Positions 43,355 through 52,794 of a stretch of DNA of 64,000 nucleotides are shown piece by piece; positions within the stretch are counted from its first letter, which is position 1, and every line of letters starts with the position of its first letter. Source of the DNA: Thermodesulfobacteriota bacterium. GTDB taxonomy: Bacteria > Desulfobacterota > Desulfobacteria > Desulfobacterales > Desulfosudaceae. Below the pieces are notes generated by a model. That model ran no database searches, was not told where the DNA came from, and saw only the letters and a program-made list of their open reading frames with translations. The position numbers and the translations under genes were made by a program. Where the stretch lies: the NCBI GenBank assembly GCA_040753795.1, contig JBFMDX010000010.1:1-64000 (forward strand). Direction: 5' to 3'.

Positions 43355-44254
43355 ATGTTTTCCAGAAGGCATCCGTTTTTATTTTTTATCCTGATTTTTA
43401 CCGGCATGGCGTTGAGTGCCGCCGTTGTCCTTTCGGCGCTTTTTGTCCTTTCGGACCCTGCTTCCCTCGAACTGGGAGAAAAGGTGGGAATTGTCGAAGT
43501 CATCGGCGCCATCATGGATGCCGGCGGCGTCATTTCGGATTTAAAGACATTCCGGGAAAATCCTTCCATCAAAGCCGTTGTTGTCCGGATCGACTCTCCC
43601 GGAGGGGCGGTGGGGCCGGCCCAGGAGATATACCGGGAGATCCGCAAAACCGCCGGGAAGAAGAAGATCGTCGCCTCCCTGGGTTCCGTAGCCGCTTCCG
43701 GGGGGTACTATATCGCCGCGGCGGCCGACACAATCATGGCCAACCCCGGCACCATCACCGGCAGCATCGGCGTCATCATGAGCTATACCAACCTGGAAGA
43801 ACTGTTTGGTAAAATCGGGCTTTCGCCGGTGGTCATCAAAAGCGGTGAGTACAAGGACATCGCCTCTCCGGTCAGGACAATGACGGAAGCGGAGCGTGCG
43901 CTTCTCCAGGAATTCGCCGGGGATCTCCACGACCAGTTTATCAATGATGTTGCCACGGGCCGTGGCATGGACGTGGCGGCGGTCCGACAACTGGCCGACG
44001 GCCGGGTATTCTCCGGAAAAAAGGCCCGGGAAATCGGCCTGATCGATAACCTGGGCAACCTGGAGGACGCCATTGAAATGGCCGGGCGGATGGCCGGAAT
44101 TGAAGGCGATGTCGTTTCCGTGTATCCCCCCAAAGAGGAGCCTTTTTCGCTGCTGGAGTGGATCTCCGGCATGTCGGCCGTGGAATGGGTTGGTCACATC
44201 ACCACCCAGCTGGGCGGGCTGTCCGGCGGGTATCTTTTCCAGCCTGGAAGATAA
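43355..44254 (+). CDS. sppA: Signal peptide peptidase SppA
   Basis: The 299-residue protein has an N-terminal membrane anchor (PFLFFILIFTGMALSAAVVL) and a serine protease domain in the periplasm. RIDSPGGAVGPAQEIY and SVAASGGYYIAAAADTIMAN carry the nucleophilic Ser. GSIGVIMSYTNLEELFGKIG precedes SGEYKDIASP, which holds the general-base Lys. It degrades cleaved signal peptides. GGAGGGG at 43344-43350 sets ATG 43355 rather than the adjacent GTG 43352. It lies directly after the rpsA terminator. Confidence 0.95.
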   Translation: MFSRRHPFLFFILIFTGMALSAAVVLSALFVLSDPASLELGEKVGIVEVIGAIMDAGGVISDLKTFRENPSIKAVVVRIDSPGGAVGPAQEIYREIRKTAGKKKIVASLGSVAASGGYYIAAAADTIMANPGTITGSIGVIMSYTNLEELFGKIGLSPVVIKSGEYKDIASPVRTMTEAERALLQEFAGDLHDQFINDVATGRGMDVAAVRQLADGRVFSGKKAREIGLIDNLGNLEDAIEMAGRMAGIEGDVVSVYPPKEEPFSLLEWISGMSAVEWVGHITTQLGGLSGGYLFQPGR

Positions 44255-44263
44255 ACAACAACT

Positions 44264-44872
44264 TTATTGAAAAATACCGATATCCCCCAACCCCTCTCTT
44301 ATCACTTCAGGCTCATCATTAATAAGGGAAATCACGCTGGATGGTTGTGACGGGACCGGCCCGCCGTCGATGACCACGTCGATCTGCCGGCCGTAATGGT
44401 CGTCGATAAACGAGGGGTCGTCAAATACCGTCTCGTCCGGGCTGGTGGCGCTGGTGGAGAGGATGGGATGGCCCAGCCTGCGGACGATATCCAGGCAGAT
44501 GGCGTGAGCAGGCACCCGGATGCCGGCGGTTTTTCTTTTGGTCATTAAAATCTGCGGCAGCAGGCGGGATCCCTCCAGGATAAAGGTGTAGGGGCCCGGC
44601 AACAGCCGTTTCATGGTTTTGTAAGCGTAATTGCTGACCTTGGCATAATCGCTGATGTTTTTCAGGTCGCAGCAGATAATGCTGAAGGGCTTGGTCCGCG
44701 TCCGCTGTTTCATGGCGTAGATTTTCTCCACGCTTTTCTTGCAAGTGATGTCGCATCCGATACCGTAATAGGTATCCGTGGGGTAAGCGATGATTCCTCC
44801 GTCCCGAAGGATATCCACCACCCTGTCGACCAGTCGCTGTTGAGGGTTGTCCGGGTTGATACGAATGATCAT
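44264..44872 (-). CDS. YciO/Sua5-family protein (threonylcarbamoyl-AMP synthase fold)
   Basis: The 202-residue protein has the YrdC fold: GGIIAYPTDTYYGIGCDI, KQRTRTKPFSIICCDL, LPGPYTFILEG, AGIRVPAHAICLDIV and STSATSPDETVFDD. Its length and the details (TYYGIG, RTRTKPFS) fit the YciO subgroup better than TsaC. It may therefore not be the main enzyme for tRNA t6A. It is convergent with sppA, with 9 bp between the stops. Confidence 0.88.
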   Translation of the reverse strand: MIIRINPDNPQQRLVDRVVDILRDGGIIAYPTDTYYGIGCDITCKKSVEKIYAMKQRTRTKPFSIICCDLKNISDYAKVSNYAYKTMKRLLPGPYTFILEGSRLLPQILMTKRKTAGIRVPAHAICLDIVRRLGHPILSTSATSPDETVFDDPSFIDDHYGRQIDVVIDGGPVPSQPSSVISLINDEPEVIREGLGDIGIFQ

Positions 44873-45081
44873 AATCCAATATCCGCGTTATTCCGTTGCC
44901 GCTGTCATTGCGGTTTCCCGGTATTTTCGTCGGGTTTGAGGCCATGTAATATCAAAATAAAAAAGATTGTAAAGTAAATTATCTTTTGTTATGGGATGCT
45001 AAACAGCTCTCCCGGAGCCGGTGCCTTATCGCCAAAACAAGAATTTCATTTTTTGTCATGAAAAAAGTGTTCGGAGGTTCA

Positions 45082-46548
45082 ATGGTCATGAAAATGTCCC
45101 CGGAAGAAGTTTACTCGTTTGATGATGTGCTGCTGATCCCCAGTTACTCCGATGTGCTGCCGGAAGATGTGGTCACCTCCACCCGGCTGACGAAGAGCAT
45201 CATCTTGAATATTCCCATCGTCAGCGCGGCCATGGATACGGTTACCGAATCAGCCACGGCCATCAGCATGGCCCGGGCCGGAGGGATCGGTATTATCCAT
45301 AGAAACATGAGCATAGAGAACCAGGCCCTGGAGGTCGGGCGGGTGAAAAAGTCCGAAAGCGGCATGATTGTCAACCCCGTGACCACGGAACCGGACCAGC
45401 CCATCAGCGCGGTACTCAGCCTGATGAAGGAATACAATATCTCCGGGGTACCGGTCACCAGGGGCAGCAAGCTGGTGGGCATCGTCACCAACCGGGACCT
45501 TCGTTTTGAAGGGGATTTGAACCGCAAGGTCTCCGAGGTGATGACCAGCAAGAACCTGATAACCGTCCCCGAGGGCATTACCCTGGAGGAGTCAAAGGAG
45601 CTGCTCCATCGCCACAAGATCGAAAAACTCCTGGTGGTGGACAAGGCCGGCGGCCTGGTCGGCATGATCACCATGAAAGATATTGAAAAACTGAAAAAGT
45701 TCCCGCAGGCCTGCAAAGACAGTTTGGGAAGGCTTCGCGTGGGCGCGGCCGTCGGTGTCAGCAGCGAAACGGCCGAACGGGTGGAGGCCCTGTTGAGGGC
45801 CGGCGCGGATGTCATATTAATTGATACCTCTCACGGCCATTCGGCCAATGTGATCCGGACGCTGAAGATGATCAAAAGCGGTTTTAAGGACGCCGAGGTG
45901 ATCGCCGGCAATGTCTGTACCGCCAAGGGAGCCGAAGAGCTGATCGAGGCCGGTGCCGACGGGGTCAAGATCGGAATCGGGCCGGGATCGATCTGCACCA
46001 CACGGGTGGTGGCCGGGGTGGGCATGCCGCAGCTGTCGGCCATCATGAACTGCAAATCCATATCCAACAAGACCGACGTTCCCCTGTGCGCCGACGGCGG
46101 CATCAAGTATTCCGGGGATATCACCAAGGCCATCGCGGCCGGGGCCCACACCGTCATGCTCGGCGGGCTGTTTGCCGGAACCGAAGAAAGTCCCGGCGAA
46201 ACGATCCTGTTCCAGGGCCGCAGTTACAAGGTTTACCGCGGCATGGGTTCGGTGGAGGCGATGAAGCAGGGCAGCAAGGACCGGTATTATCAGACGGACG
46301 ACGTGGATGACAGCCGCCTGGTCCCGGAGGGCATCGTCGGTCGCGTTCCCTACCGGGGGACCATCGCCAACAACATCATTCAACTCATCGGTGGGTTGAA
46401 GGCCGGAATGGGATATCTCGGCTGCCGGACGATCGACGAACTCAGGGAACGGGGCCGGTTTGTGAAAATAACCGCCGCGGGCCTCCGCGAGAGCCACGTC
46501 CATGACGTCATCATCACCAAGGAAGCGCCCAATTATCGGGTAGAATAA
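45082..46548 (+). CDS. guaB: IMP dehydrogenase
   Basis: The 488-residue enzyme oxidises IMP to XMP, the committed step to [23 protein letters not shown] is the canonical start. Residues about 95-210 are two CBS domains. [20 protein letters not shown] holds the catalytic Cys, and [16 protein letters not shown] is the flap region. GGAGG at 45073-45077 fixes ATG 45082; the open frame extends upstream to 44986 without support. A heptamer repeat array begins immediately after its stop codon. Confidence 0.97.
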   Translation: MVMKMSPEEVYSFDDVLLIPSYSDVLPEDVVTSTRLTKSIILNIPIVSAAMDTVTESATAISMARAGGIGIIHRNMSIENQALEVGRVKKSESGMIVNPVTTEPDQPISAVLSLMKEYNISGVPVTRGSKLVGIVTNRDLRFEGDLNRKVSEVMTSKNLITVPEGITLEESKELLHRHKIEKLLVVDKAGGLVGMITMKDIEKLKKFPQACKDSLGRLRVGAAVGVSSETAERVEALLRAGADVILIDTSHGHSANVIRTLKMIKSGFKDAEVIAGNVCTAKGAEELIEAGADGVKIGIGPGSICTTRVVAGVGMPQLSAIMNCKSISNKTDVPLCADGGIKYSGDITKAIAAGAHTVMLGGLFAGTEESPGETILFQGRSYKVYRGMGSVEAMKQGSKDRYYQTDDVDDSRLVPEGIVGRVPYRGTIANNIIQLIGGLKAGMGYLGCRTIDELRERGRFVKITAAGLRESHVHDVIITKEAPNYRVE

Positions 46549-46551
46549 AAG

Positions 46552-46673
46552 AAAAGTTTTAAGTGATTAAGTTTTAAGTGTTAAGTTTTAAGTTTTAAGT
46601 GTTAAGTGGTTAGGTGTTCAGGGGTTTAGGCTTATATTCCTTAACACTTAAAACTTAATCACTTAAAACTTAA
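46552..46673. repeat. TTAAGTG array with 32-bp perfect inverted repeat
   Basis: Plus-strand TTAAGTG/TTTTAAG units (46554-46613) are followed by the same units inverted (46640-46673). The segments 46554-46585 and 46640-46671 are exact reverse complements over 32 bp, separated by 54 bp. The resulting hairpin sits just after guaB and could end its transcript, although no T-run follows. Confidence 0.8.
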
Positions 46674-46815
46674 GAGCACCTCTGAAAATTGCCTTTTGGC
46701 CCGATGTCGGCGTTGTGCTCAAATTTTAATCATCGAAATACTTCAATGTATTCATCCGGTTAAAATTTTCGTACCCCTTGACCTCGAACCAAAATTTTAA
46801 TTTTTAGAGATACAC
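46674..46815. repeat. 142-bp palindromic MITE-like element, copy 2
   Basis: This copy aligns without gaps to 33344-33485 (about 83% identity by hand count), including the terminal CACCTCTGAAAATT and AATTTTTAGAGAT. It lies between two CACTTAA-type arrays. A 28-bp sequence at 46646-46673 is repeated exactly in direct orientation at 46821-46848, so the element is bracketed by array DNA. Confidence 0.75.
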
Positions 46816-46853
46816 TTAAAACTTAAAACTTAATCACTTAAAACTTAAAACTT
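46813..46853. repeat. CACTTAA-type array upstream of dnaE
   Basis: Units ACTTAAA and ACTTAATC repeat up to 13 bp before the dnaE start codon. The array is the inverted orientation of the units after guaB. The dnaE promoter must lie in or before these repeats. Confidence 0.75.
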
Positions 46854-46866
46854 CCCGGAAAGAGCA

Positions 46867-49800
46867 ATGACCGATATCCCTTCCCAGGATTTTGTCCATC
46901 TGCACGTTCATACGGAATACAGCCTTCTGGACGGTATTATCCGGCTGGAATCCCTTATGCGGCGTGCCGTGGAATACGGCATGCATTCCGTGGCCATTAC
47001 CGACCACGGCGTCATGTTCGGTGTCGTTCATTTTTATAAGGAGGCGGTCAAGGCCGGACTGAAACCGGTCATCGGATGCGAATGCTATCTGGCGCCCAGA
47101 ACCATTGCCGACAAAACCCCCCAGGATCATGAAGGGCTCTCCCATCTGGTGCTGCTGGCGGAGAATATGGAGGGATATCATCATCTCTGCCGTCTGGCGT
47201 CCATCGCCTCCATCAAGGGGTTTTATCATAAACCCCGCATCGATAAGGATTTGCTGCGGCAGTATGGGTCGGGACTGATTGCCCTGTCCGCCTGCCTGAA
47301 AGGGCAGATCCCTCAGTCGCTGACTAAAGGAAGGGTGGCGGAGGCGGACGCGGCGGCGCGGGAATTCCAGAAAATATTCGGCGAGGACCGGTTTTTTCTG
47401 GAAGTGCAGAACAACGGCGTTAAAGAGCAGGTTGCGGTCAATGAAGCCCTGCTGGACATGAGCCGGCGGCTGTCCATCCCCCTGGTCGGCACCAATGACT
47501 GCCATTACCTGGATTCCGGCGACAGCGGAACCCATGAACTCTTCCTGTGTCTGCAAACCGGCAAGACCATCTATGACGCGGATCGCATGAAGTTCGAGAC
47601 CGATCAGCTCAATTTCAAACCCCGTCATGAAATGCGCGCTTTTTTTCAGGATTTTCCCGGCGCCGCCGACAACACGGTGGCCATCGCCGGCCGATGCAAT
47701 GTGGCGCTGGATTTCAAAACCCTGCATTTTCCCCGTTTTGAAACGCCGGCGGAAAAAACGGTGGATGATGTTTTCGATGAGAAGGTCAGGGCCGGTTTTG
47801 AACGGAAAAAAGAGCGGATCCGGGAGAACAACCCCGGTGTGAATGAATTCGTATACGAGGAACGCCTGGCCTATGAAATCTCCGTTATCAAGAAGATGGA
47901 GTTCCCGGGTTATTTCATGATCGTGGCGGATTTTATCGAATATGCCAAGAACTGCGGCATCCCGGTGGGCCCCGGTCGCGGATCGGCGGCCGGCAGTCTG
48001 GTGTCGTACTGCCTGGGCATCACCGATCTTGATCCGATTGAACATGGCCTGCTGTTCGAACGATTCCTGAATCCGGAACGGAAAAGCATGCCGGATATCG
48101 ACGTGGATATCTGCATCAACGGCCGGGACCGGGTCTTTAAGTATCTGGTGGAAAAGTACGGCGGTGACGAATACGTGGCCCACATTATCACGTTCGGTTC
48201 CATGAAGAGCCGGGCCGCCATTCGCGATGTGGGTCGTGTGCTGGATATCCCGCTGTATGAGGTTGACCGGATCGCCAAGCTGATCCCCCCGGACAGCAAG
48301 AGCCTGGATGATGCCCTGGAAAAAGAGCCGGCGCTTAAGGAATTGATCGGCTCCAAGCCGGAATTCGGCGAGCTGATGAAGGCCAGTCGCGTCCTGGAGG
48401 GCCTGCCGCGGCACGCCTCGACCCATGCGGCCGGCGTGGTCATCGGGGACCGGCCCCTGTTCGAGTATGTTCCGCTTTATTCGGTCAATGAAGGGGAAGT
48501 GTCCACCCAGTACGACATGAAGTGCGTCGAGGCCATCGGGTTGGTCAAGCTGGATCTGCTGGGTCTGCGCAACCTGACGGTTATTCAGGACACCCTGACC
48601 CTGCTGGAAAGTCAGGGCCGGACGCCGCCCGACATGTCCCGGCTGAAGCTGGATGATCTTTCGACCTATCAGCTTCTTTCCCGGGGGGATACCACCGGTG
48701 TTTTCCAGCTGGAAAGTTCCGGTATGAAGGAACTGCTGGTCAAGATGAAGCCGGCGGCGTTTGCCGATGTCGTCGCCCTGGTGGCGTTGTACCGGCCGGG
48801 CCCCCTGGGCAGCGGCATGATCGAGGATTTCATCGAAAGAAAGCACGGCCGCAGGAAAGTGGAGTACCTGGTTCCGGAACTGGCGCCGATTTTAAAGGAG
48901 ACGCACGGCGTTATCCTTTATCAGGAGCAGGTCATGAAGATCGCCCAGGTTCTGGGCGGTTACAGCCTGGGGACGGCGGATGACCTGCGCAAGGCCATGG
49001 GCAAGAAGATCAAGGAAAAGATGGCCGAACACCGGGATTATTTTGTCGCCGGAGCGGTTAAAAACAACATCAACGAGGCCCGGGCCCGGGAAATCTACGA
49101 GCAGATGGAGTACTTCGGCGGCTATGGCTTCAACAAGTCGCACAGCGCCGCCTATGCCCTGATAGCTTACCAGACGGCTTTTTTAAAAGCCCATTTCCCG
49201 GTCGAATTCATGGCGGCGCTGCTGACCAGCGCCATGTCGCATCCCGATGACGTCGTCAAGTTCATTGCCGAGTGCCGCACGGCCGGCATTGAAATCCTGC
49301 CGCCGGACATCAACGAGAGCGAAAAGCGGTTCGCCGTGGTGGACGCAAAAATCCGGTTCGGTCTGCTGGCGGTCAAAAACGTGGGGGAAGCGGCCATTGA
49401 AGTGATCGTTGAAGAACGCCGGAAAGACGGCCGGTATACTTCTCTGTTTGATTTCTGTGAGCGCGTCAGTCTTTTCAAGGTGAACAAGAAAGTCGTGGAA
49501 AGCCTGATCAAGTGCGGCGCTTTTGATTCCACCGGAGCGGAGCGGGCCAGAATGATGGCGGCGCTTGAAGACGCCCTGTCTCACGGCCAGACAGTCCAGC
49601 GGGAACGGGCCGATGCCCAGATGACCTTTTTTGACATGGGTGACGTCAATAATACCATCAACGCGCCGGTTCTGCCGGAACTGCCGGAATGGCCGGAGAA
49701 GCAGCGACTGGCCTTTGAAAAAGAAGCCCTGGGATTCTACGTTAGCGGGCATCCATTGTCCAATTTCCGGGACCTGCTGGCCCGATACGCCAACGCGGAT

Positions 49801-50418
49801 TCGGTCACTATCCGCGAGATGAACGACAAGGCTCATGTCATCATCGGCGGTACCATCACCACCATCATCCGGAAGCGCACCAAGACGGACAAACAGATGG
49901 CCAACCTGGTGATTGAGGACATATACGGCCCTTTAAGAGTCGTCGTGTTTCCGGATGTCTTCAAGGTGGTCGCGGATTTTCTGGCTGAGGACGTGCCGGT
50001 ATTCGCGGAAGGAACCCTGGAAAAGTCCGAGTCCACCATTACCCTCCAGGCGGACCGGATCGTGCCGATCGAAAAAGCGCCTGAAGCCTGGCGGCCCAGC
50101 GTGCATTGCACCATAAACGCCGATACCGCCACCCGGGACACGCTGTCCGAGTTGAGAAAGATATTTAATGAGAATCCCGGGCCCTGCAACGGTTTCCTGC
50201 ACCTGATTTCCTCGAGCGGAGGGGAAACGGTCATCGCCCTGCCGGATTCGATAAAGCTCTCGCCGGGTAGTGTCCTGACGGATAGAATCGACGGGCTGCT
50301 GGGGTACAGATCCGTGCGGGCCACCTGTCAGCTGCTGCCGGGAGCGGAGCAATGGGGCCCCCGCAGGTCTCCCCGGAAGAACGGCTTCGGCGGCAACGCC
50401 AGAAGAGGCCCCAATTGA
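46867..50418 (+). CDS. dnaE: DNA polymerase III subunit alpha
   Basis: The 1183-residue replicative polymerase has the N-terminal PHP domain (FVHLHVHTEYSLLDG, AITDHGVMFG) and the palm with catalytic aspartates in MPDIDVDICINGRDRV. GPGRGSAAGSLVSYCLGITD, the finger block GYGFNKSHSAAYALIAYQTA and a C-terminal OB fold (about 1000-1080) follow. Its length is typical of DnaE1 (E. coli 1160). The PHP metal-binding His/Asp residues seem intact, so proofreading or phosphatase activity is possible. GGAAAGAG provides the ribosome binding site. It converges with the chemotaxis receptor gene, leaving 9 bp. Confidence 0.97.
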   Translation: MTDIPSQDFVHLHVHTEYSLLDGIIRLESLMRRAVEYGMHSVAITDHGVMFGVVHFYKEAVKAGLKPVIGCECYLAPRTIADKTPQDHEGLSHLVLLAENMEGYHHLCRLASIASIKGFYHKPRIDKDLLRQYGSGLIALSACLKGQIPQSLTKGRVAEADAAAREFQKIFGEDRFFLEVQNNGVKEQVAVNEALLDMSRRLSIPLVGTNDCHYLDSGDSGTHELFLCLQTGKTIYDADRMKFETDQLNFKPRHEMRAFFQDFPGAADNTVAIAGRCNVALDFKTLHFPRFETPAEKTVDDVFDEKVRAGFERKKERIRENNPGVNEFVYEERLAYEISVIKKMEFPGYFMIVADFIEYAKNCGIPVGPGRGSAAGSLVSYCLGITDLDPIEHGLLFERFLNPERKSMPDIDVDICINGRDRVFKYLVEKYGGDEYVAHIITFGSMKSRAAIRDVGRVLDIPLYEVDRIAKLIPPDSKSLDDALEKEPALKELIGSKPEFGELMKASRVLEGLPRHASTHAAGVVIGDRPLFEYVPLYSVNEGEVSTQYDMKCVEAIGLVKLDLLGLRNLTVIQDTLTLLESQGRTPPDMSRLKLDDLSTYQLLSRGDTTGVFQLESSGMKELLVKMKPAAFADVVALVALYRPGPLGSGMIEDFIERKHGRRKVEYLVPELAPILKETHGVILYQEQVMKIAQVLGGYSLGTADDLRKAMGKKIKEKMAEHRDYFVAGAVKNNINEARAREIYEQMEYFGGYGFNKSHSAAYALIAYQTAFLKAHFPVEFMAALLTSAMSHPDDVVKFIAECRTAGIEILPPDINESEKRFAVVDAKIRFGLLAVKNVGEAAIEVIVEERRKDGRYTSLFDFCERVSLFKVNKKVVESLIKCGAFDSTGAERARMMAALEDALSHGQTVQRERADAQMTFFDMGDVNNTINAPVLPELPEWPEKQRLAFEKEALGFYVSGHPLSNFRDLLARYANADSVTIREMNDKAHVIIGGTITTIIRKRTKTDKQMANLVIEDIYGPLRVVVFPDVFKVVADFLAEDVPVFAEGTLEKSESTITLQADRIVPIEKAPEAWRPSVHCTINADTATRDTLSELRKIFNENPGPCNGFLHLISSSGGETVIALPDSIKLSPGSVLTDRIDGLLGYRSVRATCQLLPGAEQWGPRRSPRKNGFGGNARRGPN

Positions 50419-50427
50419 TGTCGCCGC

Positions 50428-52539
50428 CTACACTTTGAATTTACCGACCATCTGATTCAGTTTTTCCGACAGCGTTTTGAGCTCTTCGGCGCTGCTGTTG
50501 ACTTTGGCGCTGGTCCGAGAAATCTCTCCGGCCGAATGATCGACGTTGCCGATTTCGTCGGCGATGCTGATGGCGGCCGAGGAACTGTAGGCGATCTCGT
50601 TGTTGGTGTCCTGGATCCCCTGGGACGCCTGCCCCACGTTGGCGGCGATTTCCCTGGTGGTAACGGATTGCTGTTCCACCGCCGTGGCGATGGTGGAAAC
50701 GATGCTGTTGATCTCTTCGATGACCCGGATGATATTATCGATTCCTTCCACGGTCAGCATGGTGGAATTCTGGATCCCGTCTATTTTTTCCTTTATTTTT
50801 TCCGTGGCGTCGGCGGTTTGACGCGCCAGCACTTTTATCTCGTCGGCGACGACGGCGAACCCTTTTCCGGCCTCACCGGCGCGGGCCGCTTCAATGGTAG
50901 CGTTTAAGGCCAGAAGGTTGGTCTGCTCGGAAATTTCCGTGATTGCTTCCGTGACCATGCCGATTTCTTCGGCTGACTTTCCCAGTTCGTCAATCTGCTG
51001 GGAGGCTTTTTTCGTTTCCAGTACGGCCCGCTCGGTTATCTGGTTGGCTTTACCGGAGTGCTGGGCGATGTCGCTGATGGTCGCCGTCATTTCTTCGGCG
51101 GAAGAGGCGATGGAATCCAGCGTTGCCGATCCCTCTTCCATGGCGGTGGCCACGGAGTTGACTTTAGAGCTCATTTGTTCCGCCGCCCGGGCCACGGAGT
51201 TCGCCTTAAGAGAAACGGTCTCGGCGCCGCGCGACATTTCACCGGCCAGGGTGGAGAGGTCGCTGGACGAGTTGTTCAGGGTAGAGGCATGCCCGCTGAT
51301 ATTTTTGATCATGGAATGCATGCTTTCGATGAACACGTTGAACCAGTGCGCCAGTTCACCCAGTTCGTCCGCCTCGTTGGCGCCCTTGATGTTGAGCCGG
51401 CGGGTAAGGTCGCCTTCCCCTTTGGCGATTTCCCTTAACCCTTCCACGACTTTGGAAATCGGGCGCATGGCTTGCTTGATCAGATACTGGTTGGTGGGGA
51501 TAAGAATGATAAAACAGATAAAGAAAACGATCAGCAGCGTTTTTATCGCCTGCAAGGTATGCGTCCAGGCGGTTTTGGTGGATATCAGCGAAACGATGAC
51601 GCCGATGCACTTTGATTCGCTGTAGATCGGCAGATACCCGGCGAAGAAGCCGCCGTTGCCCTTGACGTCTATGGTTTCGTGATAAATATTTTGCCGGTCA
51701 AACTGCCATTCCGATGAGATGTCGGGGTATTGCTTGGCAATCTGCTGAAATGACGCCAGCGTTCCGGAGGTCAGTTTCCGGTCGATGAAGATGTTGATGG
51801 CGGTTTCCGTTAATTTCGCCATGTCTTCTGCAAATTTCTGGTTGAATCGATGATAGGAAACGACCCATCCGACCTGAACCGGTTCCATGGCGTCCGTTGC
51901 CATGTTGTATTCCAGGACGGTGGAGGGAGTTCTGATGACCACTGAAAGGAAACCATCCGTAATAACAAAGCCCATATTTTCGTTGCCGAAAATGGTACTC
52001 TGGGTAAAACGCAGATCAATTTCGGGCAGGGCCGAGCGGGTGGCCCAGTCCTGTTGCTGCAGGTTCATGTCGGCGCCCAGTTCCGTCAGATAAACCATCT
52101 GTTCACCCTGGTCCCGGAAAGGATAACCGATGACGGACTGACCGTTTTTTTCCATGGCAAAGGCGGACAGATCACCCTCCATGTCGTAAATGGCGATTTT
52201 ATGGGTATCGCCGTCCTGGATAATCGTGTACAGGGTGTGGGCGACATTCCGGAAGGCGCTTTCGGTGAGAACGGTTTTCTCGTCGGCTTCTTCCTTTGCC
52301 ATTTGTTTGAACTTGATCCACATGTTGCTGGCGGCAGCGGCGCTTTCCGCCTGGTCCAGTAACTTTTCCTTGATGGAGTCAATGCTTTTGCGGATGATAT
52401 TAAACGTCAGATTGATAGCCAGTTGCGAGGATTGACGGTTTTGCGAAAAAAGCAATATGGAGAGGGCAATCGAGAGGGCGACCAGCAGCACCACCAGAAC
52501 GAGACTGATTCGTAGCGTGATTTTATTACCGAGTTGCAT
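50428..52539 (-). CDS. Methyl-accepting chemotaxis protein
   Basis: The 703-residue receptor has two membrane segments (about 12-32 and 337-356) enclosing a 300-residue periplasmic sensor of probable Cache type. A HAMP domain (MRPISKVVEGLREIAKGEGD) and a coiled-coil signalling domain follow. The conserved tip QTNLLALNATIEAARAGEAG binds CheA/CheW. No C-terminal CheR pentapeptide is present. The ligand is unknown. A good sigma-70 promoter and a leader of about 115 nt with two hairpins precede it. No other chemotaxis gene lies nearby. Confidence 0.95.
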   Translation of the reverse strand: MQLGNKITLRISLVLVVLLVALSIALSILLFSQNRQSSQLAINLTFNIIRKSIDSIKEKLLDQAESAAAASNMWIKFKQMAKEEADEKTVLTESAFRNVAHTLYTIIQDGDTHKIAIYDMEGDLSAFAMEKNGQSVIGYPFRDQGEQMVYLTELGADMNLQQQDWATRSALPEIDLRFTQSTIFGNENMGFVITDGFLSVVIRTPSTVLEYNMATDAMEPVQVGWVVSYHRFNQKFAEDMAKLTETAINIFIDRKLTSGTLASFQQIAKQYPDISSEWQFDRQNIYHETIDVKGNGGFFAGYLPIYSESKCIGVIVSLISTKTAWTHTLQAIKTLLIVFFICFIILIPTNQYLIKQAMRPISKVVEGLREIAKGEGDLTRRLNIKGANEADELGELAHWFNVFIESMHSMIKNISGHASTLNNSSSDLSTLAGEMSRGAETVSLKANSVARAAEQMSSKVNSVATAMEEGSATLDSIASSAEEMTATISDIAQHSGKANQITERAVLETKKASQQIDELGKSAEEIGMVTEAITEISEQTNLLALNATIEAARAGEAGKGFAVVADEIKVLARQTADATEKIKEKIDGIQNSTMLTVEGIDNIIRVIEEINSIVSTIATAVEQQSVTTREIAANVGQASQGIQDTNNEIAYSSSAAISIADEIGNVDHSAGEISRTSAKVNSSAEELKTLSEKLNQMVGKFKV

Positions 52540-52561
52540 AGTGAGTTACCTTTTCATAATG

Positions 52562-52626
52562 GTTACGGCTTCGTAACAGGGCTTTCTCCATCGCTCCGCT
52601 GTTTTGAACGGGCAAAGGGCCCGTTC
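52562..52626 (-). promoter_or_regulatory. Structured 5' leader of the chemotaxis receptor gene
   Basis: Within the transcribed leader GAACGGGC/GCCCGTTC (52606-52626, 5-nt loop) and GTTACG/CGTAAC (52562-52577, 4-nt loop) form two perfect stems. I could not match them to a c-di-GMP or other known riboswitch class. Neither stem is followed by a T-run. Confidence 0.45.
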
Positions 52627-52659
52627 TTTAAAAATAATATGAAATTTTTATGAATTTTT

Positions 52660-52688
52660 ATCATATGCCGAAACATGAAATATGTCAA
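52660..52688 (-). promoter_or_regulatory. Sigma-70 promoter of the chemotaxis receptor gene
   Basis: On the minus strand TTGACA (52688-52683), a 17-bp spacer and TATGAT (52665-52660) form a near-consensus promoter about 120 bp upstream of the start codon. Confidence 0.75.
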
Positions 52689-52794
52689 CACGCGAAAACC
52701 GATAACCACCCGATATCCTTATCCCTCGGCGGGTCCATGAAGTCGCCTGAAAGGGCGCGGGGCATGACGGGCCTCTGGCGCGGTCAGAAGGATG

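Noticed and set aside
46834-48846. 670-codon open frame antisense to dnaE
   Set aside because: It lies wholly opposite the dnaE PHP and polymerase domains and has no ribosome binding site or domain.
52545-52640. Class I c-di-GMP riboswitch upstream of the chemotaxis receptor
   Set aside because: The conserved GGGCAAACC and GGGACGCAAAGCC-type segments are absent; only generic hairpins are present.
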